From: Elmis aenea | Lineage: Eukaryota > Arthropoda > Insecta > Coleoptera > Elmidae | DNA: 64,000 bases | Reading direction: 5' to 3' | Assembly (NCBI GenBank): GCA_947652605.1 | Contig: OX393581.1 | Coordinates: forward strand, 13,892,640 to 13,956,639 | Part shown: positions 49,301-61,300 of the stretch, in pieces | Layout of the letters: each line of letters begins with the position of its first letter | How positions within the stretch are numbered: the stretch's first letter is position 1 | Position numbers and translations under genes: made by a program | Notes under the pieces: generated by a model | Told to the model about the DNA's origin: nothing | Databases searched by the model: none | The model's input: the letters and a program-made list of their open reading frames with translations, nothing else

Positions 49301-52300
49301 TAGGTAAAATTTATTAACTAATTTCAATTCTACGCAAAAAAGTGTCCTAATAATGTCGAAAAATATTTTGGGTATGATTTTAAATAAGCAAGTTATAAGC
49401 AAAAATCGAAAACGTCATTTTTTTGTTTTTTACGAATAGCCCAAAAACTGTAAATTTTTTTCAAGTTTTTTTTCCATAGAATAGTTGCTCTTAAATCATA
49501 GATCATTTTGACCCATTTAACCAACTCTGTATCTCTTACCGTTTACGAGATCCCCATGCTGTTCAAGTTAACTGGGTATGTATAATGGTTTACAAGTTGT
49601 CGTTAGTCAGTCTGGAATTTAGACGCACAGTACAGGGTGGTCCAACTTCGATGGGATGTAGGGTATCTCGCTTAATAGGCAAGATAGAGAAACGGTTAAA
49701 TTACCAAAAATGTGCAGTTTTTTAGGACAAACTCAGAACCGTTTTCAAAAATATTCTATCATTTCCGGTTTTTGAGTTAAGAGTAAAACTGTTTTTTTTT
49801 TGTTATAATTATGGTATGTCATATCTCTCTTATTATTGTAAATATCGAAAAGGTTTATAGGGATTATTTTTAGATATTTTTATGTTAATTTTAATAGTAC
49901 TAAAAAAATATATTTTACACTCGCCGTTAAAATGTTATGACACAAACTTACCTACCTTTTTTTAAATAGAACCTATAGTTGGCTACGACCTATTTAAATT
50001 CCCTATTTTTTCCCATATACAGGGTGTGTAGAAATTGGCGGAAGCGCTACACGTGACGATGTTCTTCGTAAAATTCTAAGTCGAAAATCTTGATACAAAA
50101 ATGTTGTACCATGCTTCCTATGGCCTCAGGAACCATTTAAAGAAAAAAAAAATTGGCAACATTGCATACATTGATTTGCGTTTGGACATTTTTTTATCAG
50201 CAATTTTTACTTAGGTATTTACAATTTTTGTTCGAACTAAAAGCCTTCAGTTCGTAAACATAGCTACAAACTTTTGGGTATCGTAAAACACAAACTAGAA
50301 ATAATTACGAGAAAAACAGAGATGACAGCTAATGACAATGTTGCCATATGTATTATTTTCATTCAAATCAGTGATTTACATATTTTCAACACCAATTTTT
50401 GAAAGGAAGAACACAATATCTAGGAAAAAATACTATTCGAAATTTATTTTTATTCCAAATTGCAGCTTATTCATTAAAAAATATTAAATAATAACGCTTA
50501 TTAAAGGACTAAATGTCAAAACTTTGAGGACCTCTTGCAGACACAGCAAGCATGGTACAACATTTTCGTATCAAGATTTTCGACTTAGAATTTTACCAAG
50601 AACATCGCCACGTGTAGCGCTTCCGCCAATTTTTACACACCCTGTATAAGGGTTGATGTATTTATTTTTAATAATACGCAAGTTACGAAGGTTTTTCAAT
50701 TTTTTTACAGATGAAAAACAAAAAGTAGGCTGTGAAAACAAAAAAAAAAGCAAGAAAACCCGGAAATGATTAAATGTAATTAATTGACAACTGTTCTGAG
50801 TTTATCCCAAAAAAACGCACATTTTTTGTAATTTAAGCGTTTCTCTCTCTTGACTGAAGTGAGATACTCATGTAATCCCATAAAATTTGGATCACCCTGT
50901 ACAGTATACAAAATGTTACAACTGGGCCTCAATAAAACTTTTCAATACGCCTGGTGATCTATCGCAGCGTTACAAATTTCATTAACCGCCCGCTATTTCG
51001 TCGTCTTATCGACTCCGCACTCGCAACTATTTTAAGAACTTTCGAAACGGTTTCTATAATCAATTTATAAATCCGTTATCAAACTGTGAATTACGAGCGC
51101 TGATTCAATAGCGTGGGATACAATATCGCTGATAACAACTGACGTTTTATGAGTCAATTTCAATGGATAATAACCACTTTTATTGAGAAATGAAGCTGTT
51201 AAATGTTTCAATACATGCAATATATTCTTGTGAAGTTTGATGGTAAGCGTTTCTACCTTTATGAAGGTTTTGTTGTTGTGTTATGCAGCTGTATGGGTCT
51301 AATTGTTTTCGCAATATTTAATGGTTCCTTTGTTTGCAGGGTATTATCAGCCGGCCGGTCCGTTGATAAATGTTCCACCACATGGCCACGTACAGCCGCC
51401 TCCGTTGGGGAAATCGGCACCCCTTTCCGAGCCCTCTTCGTCGCCCACTCCACCGCCTCCTCATCAACAATCCGCTCCATCGTCGGCCTCGGAATCGACG
51501 GATAATGATGTAAGTAATAACTCCCGATATATTGTCCAATTATTTTAGAAAATTGTGATTTAAAACTTGAGTTATTTCCGTAATAAACTAATTTTGTGTT
51601 TTTGTGTTTCCATTTCGCTTATTTAAAACAAATGTAACCAATCAGGTGGATGATTATAATTCAAAACGTACAATATCTTTAGTAGATCAGTACAAAAGAA
51701 TGAAAAAAAAAAACTATTTTAAACATTAATAAAACAAACTTGAAGTAATTTAATTATAACTGATAAATGTTTGAAAGCTTTAATTGATTCTAAATATGCA
51801 CATATGCAATTTTAATTAGTCACTTTTTTTTAAACGCTTCTTACGCTAATAACCGGGTACTTTTGGTGTAATTTTTAAATGTTTTAGTGATTTCTTAACC
51901 TCCCAGATCGTCGCGATTTTACTTTTTTTAAAGCGTCCTAAAATCAAAGTTCACGTCGTTATTCTCAATAACCGGGTAGGTACTCACCTGTAGAAAAATT
52001 AGATTTATGGGCAATTATCGATGAAGCACACTAATATACCGGGTGTAAATGAGGTGTGGTACACCCCTTTTTTTTTCTTTAGTTTTGATTTTAGATAAAT
52101 GAGATTTTAGACTTATGATGTGTGCAAAAAATCAGGTTTTTTGAGCATATGCACACAATTGTTTCACTTCCGGTTTCGTCGGAAATGACCCCAACTTTGT
52201 TATTTTAAATGAAACACCCTATATATTTTTAAATTTTTGGAAAGAGGAAGCGATATTGGATACAACTGCACTATTTTCGTTAATTTTTATAGCCTCAAAT

Positions 52301-55300
52301 ATTTTGTAAACCAAAATTTTTATTACAATAATTTGAACTTTTTGAAGCAGACTCTTAATAAAAATACAAGTTATTGCTATCGATGGATTCATTGAAGATG
52401 CTCCATTTAAATAACCGCTTGTACCACCATAGTTCCATTTAAAATAAAAACACTTTTTGTTGGGGTCAATTCCGGCGAAACCGGAAGTGAAACAATTGTG
52501 TGCATGTGATCAAAAAACCCGATTTTTTTGCACATTGTCTAAAATTTCATTTATCTAAAATCAAAACTAAAGAAATCAAGGGGGGGTGTATCACACTTCA
52601 TTTACACCCGGTATAATTACAGGGATGATTAAACGAATAAAAACTAACGTCTATATGAGGAAAAACAATAATGTTTGTTTATTTAAGCACATTCTTTACA
52701 TTTTGTACTTAATTGTTATGGCATGCTCGTCGGAGACAAGTTTTTCGCGTGCTATGCAAGATTTTTTTAGTTTTTCAACGCCTTTTTTTGCTACCTATAG
52801 CACAAGTGAAATGAATGGTAATAATTATGATTCTATGTCTGAAAGTTGTTTTATAAATTACCTATTGATCTGGAGGTTCTGTTACAACTGTGCAAAAATC
52901 TTCTACATCTAATTTCACAGAAAATTATGAAAAAATTGTTCTGTTGCGATTGGTTGAACTCGAAAGTAATTTTTTTATTATTACTGTAAATTTTGACAAA
53001 AAAAAAATCGAAACTACTGCAGTGATAGTTAATAAAAGTGTTAAACGCACTATAATCAATTAAGATCTACTATTAATAAGTTAAGAATTTTTTTTTATGA
53101 ATAATTTCAATTAAATTTATTATTTTAACTTTCAACGACATCTATTAATATATCTTCTACTTATATTGTTGTTAAAGGGAGTGTATAATAAGAATAATAG
53201 GTTGTTAAATGTATCTTTGTATTACGAATACGACTCCTACTTGTAATGTGTTAAAAAGAGAGATAACAATTATTGCCTTGTGTTCTTAAATAAGCTAAAA
53301 ATATTCAAAATAAACGCCAACCTAACGAAACGTTTGATCCTAAGGCCGTTTTCACACACGACGGCAATACCGCTGCCGTTGCCGCCAGCGGTAGCGGCAT
53401 CAGAAGTCCGAGTCTTTCACACACGACGGCATTACCGCTGCCGCTGAATAGTTTGTTTTTAGTTGTGACGATAGAAAGATGTATGCTGCTGTCAACACAC
53501 GTTATCTCCTTGGGCTAATTTACCTTAGGAAGTACAGATGTAATAAAAATAAAAGAAAATACTGGGTTCATCCCCTTTTAAGCGTGCGATATTTGGAAGG
53601 AAGTTTTTATACTTTGTTTAAAAAACTTAGAGAAGATCAATCAAAATTCTTAATTTACTTTCGAATGAGTGCCAATACGTTTGATATTCTGGTGCAATTA
53701 GGTATTACAAACAAGTATTAAGCACCAGGATACTAGAATTGAAGGTGTCGTTTGTTAATGTGGCTATTTTCCAGCCTAGGGGAAATCTTACGATAAACAA
53801 ACAGTTCCTGTAAAGGGGGTTTTAAAAGTATTTCGTAATTTTTAATTTTACCAAAAATATTTAGAAGAATGTTTAATAGACCCCAACATATATGTACATT
53901 GTACAGGGTGGCCTATTTTCGATGCCCATACCTCGGTAATTATCAGAGATAGAAAAAAAAATTATGTACGTGGTCTAGATTTCTTTTTTTGACACGAATT
54001 CATTGCCGTAAACAGATTTTTGATATCTTTTTTAATTTTCGAAATATAGCCAAAAACCGATTTTCGACAATTTTCAAAAATGGTAAATATCTCGCTTAAA
54101 CAAAAAGATAGAGAAAAAATCTAAAGATATTTTTGGCATGGTTTTTTGTCCTTAATAAGATAGCGATGTTCAATTGTTTTTTACTCATACTAATATTGAT
54201 TTATTACACCTAACTTTGTTATTTTAAATGGCAACCATAAGCAAATTATATATTTTTGAAAAGTGCAAAAAATAAGCTTTCGATTTACGTCACAGCCAAC
54301 TATAGTTGCCATTTAAAGTAAGAAAGTTAGCTGTAATATATCAACATTCGTATGAGCAAAAAAAAATTGAACATCGCCATCTTATTAAGGACAAAAAACC
54401 ATGCCAAAAATGTCTCTAAAGTTTTCCTCCATCTTTTCGTTTAAGCGAGATATTTAACATTTTTGAAAATTGACGAAAATCGGTTTTTGGCTATATTTCG
54501 AAAATTAAAAAAAAGATATAAAAAATCTGTTCACGAAATATAGGCCACCCTGTACTTATATATTATATAACATACATGTGAGACTACAATTTTACATAAA
54601 CAAATAATTTTTATCTATTACAGTTTTCTATATTTGTCATTTAAAACACCCTAGATTAGTTTTTATTTGAAAAAAACAGTTCTTATATGGAAACACTGAA
54701 TGAGAACAAGTACGGCGGCATCCGAAATTGTCGAGATCACCGACGGCTGCACAAACCGCTGCCGTCGACGGCGACGGCAATTTGCCGTCCCGCGCCTGTG
54801 TGTGAAAGCACCCATTTGATTACATTGAAGTCGGCAGCGCTGACGCCGACGGCAGCGGTTTTGCCGTCGTGTGTGAAAACGGCCTAAATCTATCTTCTTC
54901 TAATCCAGTGTTTCTCTAACTTATAACTCTGACGACCCCTTTCAAAATTAAAATTTTACAGAGGACCCCAATGAATTGTTTTGTGGACAATATTTTTGTT
55001 TTTTTCTGACCTGGCAAATAAATTTGGATGATTTTCGAACATCGACCCCTTCAGACGGATTCAAGGATCCCAGGGGTCCGCGAACCACACTTTGAGAAAC
55101 ACTGTTCTAACCCATTACTAATATTGCGTGCATTTCATGCGCGTAAGTGAATCGTATTTCATTATTTTTAGCACAACAGTTGATCTCAAATGATTTAAAA
55201 AAACGTCCAATTTTAGCCATTATTACAACATTAGAGTAAAATAACGAATACATGTTCATTTAACTTAAGTGATCTTTCAATAAATGCAAAATGCAAAACC

Positions 55301-58300
55301 CAAATTGAGAGAAGTTCAGCATTACGAAATACGCGGTAATTTCAAAAAAAAAAAATAACATATTTCGTTACGAACATTTTCATGTGGAAAATGTCACTTA
55401 TTTGTAAAATTTACCGAAAATAAAGCGGTTGTTAAAATTTTTAGTAAAGGCCATATTATGTAAACTGTAAACTAGATCTTTTGACCGATTAATCGGTTTT
55501 TATTACATTTTATTATCCCAATACGTAGATAAATTATAAAATATTTTACGTTATAACTGCAACTCTAATTTTTAATAGTGTGGATGCTAATTTTGCTGTT
55601 TATTAGATAATATAAAGAAAACACAAAAAGTTTATTTAAAAAAAAACATAATTTTTGAACAACTACCAATAAGGAATCTTGGAATATTGACACACAAAAT
55701 AACTGAAAATATTTATTTAATTAATGCAGCAATCAAATTCAATTACTCTCAACAAATTATAATGTAGTAACAAAAGGGTTTCTCGATTTCCAAGGCATAA
55801 TTTGTTTCTTGCATTTCAAATGTTTTGTTAAATGAATCGAAGAAAGTAACTAAAATTTTGCTAACACCTGTGAGTTACGACCACATAATTTGGATATATT
55901 TCCTAAAATTCGATAAACGTATTTAACATCGCAATTAAGAAATAAAAAATAATTTATGTCACTCCACTGTCAGTTTATCGTAAGTATCTTGAAACATACG
56001 ACAGCAATAAAATCATAAAATTACGTTAAATCGCGGAAATGTTCATAAAAAAAAATATTTTTTAAACCTCTAATAAAAAGCTGTAAAGTGTAGTTGCACA
56101 TATTTTAAACTATAACGTGTTCGGCTGCACGTAGCCTTCAATGTAAAATGTTTTGATTAGTGTGATACGGAAATCGTATTTTTTATAGCTTACTTTTTTT
56201 ATCTGTGTGTGTGTTGTATATATTTTGAATTTTATGAGCACACCTGCTTGCAGATTAACGTCCCAATCTTACGTGAAATAAATCTGCAAGGATTCAAAAC
56301 ATTAAGGCAAATGTTATATAAATAGGTTTAGTTAAAAGTCATTTATCTTCTCATCTATTGGTGGTCTGAAGTTGTATTAAAACAAAATTAAATTTTGGAC
56401 ACCCTGTAAGTAATGCATCGATTGCAAAAATTCCAGGTTGAACTCTAAGATTTCTTCTATGCATAGTCTAAATTTAAGCGTTTTCTCTTCAAAAATGGCG
56501 GCGGTAGATAATATTTAGCATAACGATGAAAATCAAAAAATTTTCAAAAATGTCCAAAAATCTAAAAAACGACTGCACTTAGGTATAGGGATTGATATCC
56601 AAACCTTTTTTCATTTTTCATATATTTTTAAGTTCCGATCTCAATATAGCAATTAATAAAATGTTGAACATTTAAAAATTTGCTATATTTTTTGCTAATG
56701 TCGTTTAAATTAATGAATCTCTTAAGTTGTAGCTCACGAAGTTTGCGTCATAAATATCATTTTTGTTTACTTTTTGCCATAAGTAACTATTAGTTTGTAA
56801 AAGCTAATGTCAATTATTTGTTAAGTAAACGGTATATCACATTTTTCAAATTTTGTATCGCTCCATTTTCAAGATCAACAGCTACGTTTAACGTTGTACG
56901 TATTTTTGTTTGAAAAAGTTAGTATTACTAGGCTGATACATGTGTTTTATTTTCTCTGCAAATTAGCAGTAATTTGTTCAAGAAGCATCTTGATTGTTCT
57001 TATATGAACAATGTGTTTAATCTTCTTGTCTTTTTATATGTTTGTTTAAACATAAATTGATGTTTTTAAAAAATTTCTAATTGTGTTTGCCCGGTTTTTC
57101 ATTTTATGGGTGTTTGCCTACTTGAAAGTATATTCTAGCTGTTTGGTACTTAACGTCTAGCCCTAACCGTTCATCTGTATCTTTTTCTATTTAATTGTTT
57201 GTTAACAACTTTATTCATTTTCATTTTGAGTAAGTTTTTATGGTGTATGGTCCGTCATTTTCGAATTTTTCACCCAATCATCCGCATGTCCATTTTAGTT
57301 TTTAAATCTCCAAATCGTGATATTTGTTATCAAAACAAAATAGATGTATAAAAGTTGTATTTATGAAGTTGATTTGGTTTTAAAGTCAATAGACGAAATT
57401 TGGACCAAAGTTTTTCCTCATCTGTTGTGCTTTACGTGCCAGCTAGGCGGGTGTTTTAAAACACGTTTTTTTCACTTGAGCAATATCCTGTTTTTATGAA
57501 TAAAATAGCAAAATTCATAATATATATCACTGCCCAAACTCCAACATGGTTTATAAGAGCTTTTTTAACTATTCTCAAAGTAAAATATCTGCACATAAAT
57601 CGTTAGGAGACTTGGAAATTATTAGTTCCCGTTTATAGTTGTTTTGGTTTTGCATATTTCGTGTGTAAATATGCCAATTGAAAATATTTCATTCACCCAT
57701 CAATCACGTATAAAAGTAATCCCAACACAATTTAATTCTGCTTACATTCTAAACGTGAATGAAAACCTTATAACACAATAATTAATAATAATCGTTTGTT
57801 ACGGTCGGTTACTGGTAATTATTATTGATATATTCATACCATACACATAGACTCACAGTACCTAATTAATTTACTGCTGTGGTTATTGATAAACACACAT
57901 TTAAATATTTGTATAATTTAACCATCTGTTATGGGTAGCATTAATTTGTTTATCCTATGCATAATTTTAAGAGATATCCTGGTAAAGTGGCGCGTAATAA
58001 AGAGATCAAACACTTTTTTTTTATCTTAGTTGGTCTATGCAAGTAAAAATTTTAGTTTTTGAGTTTTGGGTATGCAGAATTTGATTTGAAATATTTTGCA
58101 GGTAATAATAACATCTGCAACAACTGGTAAAGAATCTTTTCCGCCTCAGCATGCCCATCAACCATACCGGTATACTCAATATCCAGCGCCCCATCCTGGA
58201 TATTCTTATAGCTATCCACCTCAGTATTATCCAGCTCCCCCTCCCGCCCCTTCGTATACACATCATGACCTTTGTTATCCGCCCAGTGCATACTTACACC

Positions 58301-61300
58301 ATAAAACATATCCACCTGCTTATCGGAGATACTTAACAACACCTACAGGGGCGCAGTATTATCCGGCGAACCACCATGACTTGTATAATCCTCCACCACA
58401 AGGACCAAGTCAACAAAGTCAGCAGGTAAAAACATCGTCGAAGACTATTGGTTATGATAGTGTTAACAATTATTTTTGCTAGGTGGTAACGGCAAATCAA
58501 TCAGGGAGTACATCATACCAACCACCTCCTAGTGGACCACCACCTCCGACGTTAGTGGAAACGTATCCGCCGCCGCCGCCCACGCTAGTTGAACCATACC
58601 CGCCTCCACCTCATTATTATCCAGGGTATGGACCAGCGCCACCATCTTGCTACACCCATTCACCACCTACTAGATCTTTACCTTATATTAGTAAGTGTCT
58701 CCGCCTCCCCGCCCCCCACCCATCAAATCCTAAATAACATTTGATTTTAATTTTTTGTACAGATGCAGCATATCAAAGTTGCCCTTGTCCAATGCAGTCG
58801 TGTCCAAAAAACGTACATACTGGGCCTCTTACTGGTGATAGTAAGAGGTCTGGTCACATTTCATCGATAGCCAAAGAATCTATTCCATTACCTCCCGTTG
58901 CTCTAGCTCTTCCGCTTGAACCTGTTAGTGCAACTGGACCACCAAGTCCTGCGAGAGGTTCTGCTGGGATGCCACCACCACCATCTCCAGCTGGAGCAAC
59001 TTACCAACCACCACCAGCTCCTAAACAAGAATCACCAGAATCAGCTGAAAGTCAACCATCAGAAAAAAGACGTAAAGCACGTGTAGGAAAGAGTATGGTT
59101 CGCAATAACATCGCTGCCAACTTTCCGGAAAACACCATGTTACTAATGTGCCATGCACCACAACAAAATACGTGTGTTACAAATGTGAAAAGGGAAGTCG
59201 AAAGCCCTGAAGATCAGAAGAAGAAGATTTGTCTTGATGTTGATTTAAAATCTAAAACTGATGAAACCTCCACGGTAATACCACAAAAGAATTGCATTGT
59301 TGCTGATGCAACAGAAGATACTTGCAATCAAATACAAACTGATGTGGTACTGACTTGTTTAAAAATGGAAAAGAAAAATGAGCAAGAATCACCAAAAACA
59401 ATTACTGAAGCAACACCAAAAGATACACCACCGGAAGAAATTCTTCCTTGCATAAAGACGGTCGCAGAAAATGTCAAAGTGAAAAATATGAAAAGAAAAC
59501 TTTCGATTACTAAAGATCTTGATAAACCAGAGACCGAAACACCACCACCAGATAAAAAACAAAAACTGGAAAAAACCGCCGCTAAACTTAACGGAAGCTA
59601 CAAAGACTTGATCAAGAAAAACATCCCCAATATCAAAATCAACAACGGCAAAAGAAAACTAATTTTACAAAGTGAAAAATTACTGCACCCAAAAACAAAA
59701 TTACTCGTTTACAGAGCAAAACAAAAAATCAAATTCAGGAAAAACGGAGTTAAACGAAAATTGAGCCCTATCAAAGAAGACACAACTAAGCGCCTAAAAA
59801 ATTCTAAACCACTAATTGCTAGTAACTTACACAATTCTAAACAAAACGTAAAAAACAACAAAGACAAATGCTTTGTCGATTCCGAATTAAGTGAAAATAA
59901 AGAACCAATAACTAAATCCGCTAAAAAGCAACAAGTCAATTCTAAACTTAGTGTTAACAAAAAATTAGCCCCCGCAATTTTGGACAGTTTGATTTCAAAA
60001 AATAATGTTGATAGGACTATTGAAAGTGTCGTTCATGGTTACAGTGACGGATTAAGGACAAACAAGAAAGTCGAGGTATTAGTTAAAACGGACAAATGTA
60101 AAAAAGTAAAATCAGAAAATAATAAGCAAGAACCCGCTGTAAATAAAAGTACAAATTCTAAAATCCAACCGGCTAAGGTGAAAGTGATATCTCGAAAAAC
60201 GGGGGCTAATAAAAGAAAAACGAAAGTTGAGGAAATTGTTCCTTTGCCTGTTCCTCGTGTTCCAAGAAGATCTCTTCAGCTTCCTAGGTGGTCAAATGGA
60301 TGGACTTGGTCTGGTGAACCTTACCAAGCAAAAGTGTTCCTTAATGTAAGTACTTTACAATGCATCTTCATTAAAAACTGTTTACACAGCAAATCCTGAA
60401 TTTTCCTATATTTTGGGACATTGTGATTTAAAAAAAATACCCCTCTTTATCGATATTAATTTTTCAAAAATTGTTTTAGTGGACAATTTTACTTATAAAC
60501 TTTTTTTTTGACACAGCTTTTTCCATTGGTCCAAACAATGAGAAAGAATTTTTTTTCAATTTTGAGTAAATATTAATAAATGTTAATATCTTGTTGCATG
60601 GCTTTTTTTCCCTATCTCGAATAATCCATGTCCTAGTCAAAGATCTGTAATGACATATTTTTCTTTTTTGCAGAGCGATGAAACAACAGTTGTCAGACGA
60701 TGTTATCCAGCTATGCGACATATAGAAGGGGATACTATTGAACCAAGAGATTGTGTGCTACTGAAAGCAGGACCTAGAAAGAATGACTTGCCTTTTGTAG
60801 CCAAAGTAGCAGCATTATGGGAAAATCCTGATGATGGTAATAAAGTTTTTTAACATTTTTTTTTTACAATGCACTTTAATTTAGTGTAATTCAAATTGCT
60901 GAAGACTTGGGGTTCAAATTTTTAAGATGATAAAGAGCTAAAAAGTGTGATACTTAACAAATTTTTAAATTGATTCATGTCTTAACAGATCTTGTTTAAC
61001 CCCCTCCAATGTTACTATATTTAGGAAATATTGTTGTAGTTGATTTTGGTTTTTGTTTATACCAGTGTTTCTCAAACTTTTTGCTATGTGGACCCCTTTC
61101 AAAATTAAATTCTCACAGAGGACCCCAATGAATTGTTTTGTAGACAATATTTTTGTTTTCTTCTGGCCTGGCAAATAAATGTGGATTATATTTGAACATT
61201 ATGAAAGGGCTCGGGGACCCCTTCAGGAGAATTCAGGAACCCCCAGGGGTCCGCGGACCTTGCTATGAGAAACACTTGTTTATGCCATTCGTTTAAAATT

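Larger units (their letters stand above)
53344..54884 (+). mobile_element. PIF/Harbinger relic with transposase N-terminus
   Basis: Terminal repeats GGCCGTTTTCACACACGACG and the complement at the right end extend for about 35 bp, with exact 3-bp duplications TAA at 53341-53343 and 54885-54887. Inside, 53479-53721 encodes [20 protein letters not shown] and [18 protein letters not shown], the start of a HARBI1-like nuclease. The DDE catalytic part is gone. The subterminal DNA is GC-rich with GCCGCTGCCG words. Confidence 0.9.

Noticed and set aside
51203..51539. Other open frames around wge exon 2
   Set aside because: Only the frame that joins the exon 2 acceptor and donor in phase with exon 3 is consistent; the others are GC-driven.
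58021..58342. Minus-strand frames opposite wge exon 3
   Set aside because: They are shadows of the Pro/Tyr-rich coding sequence on the + strand.
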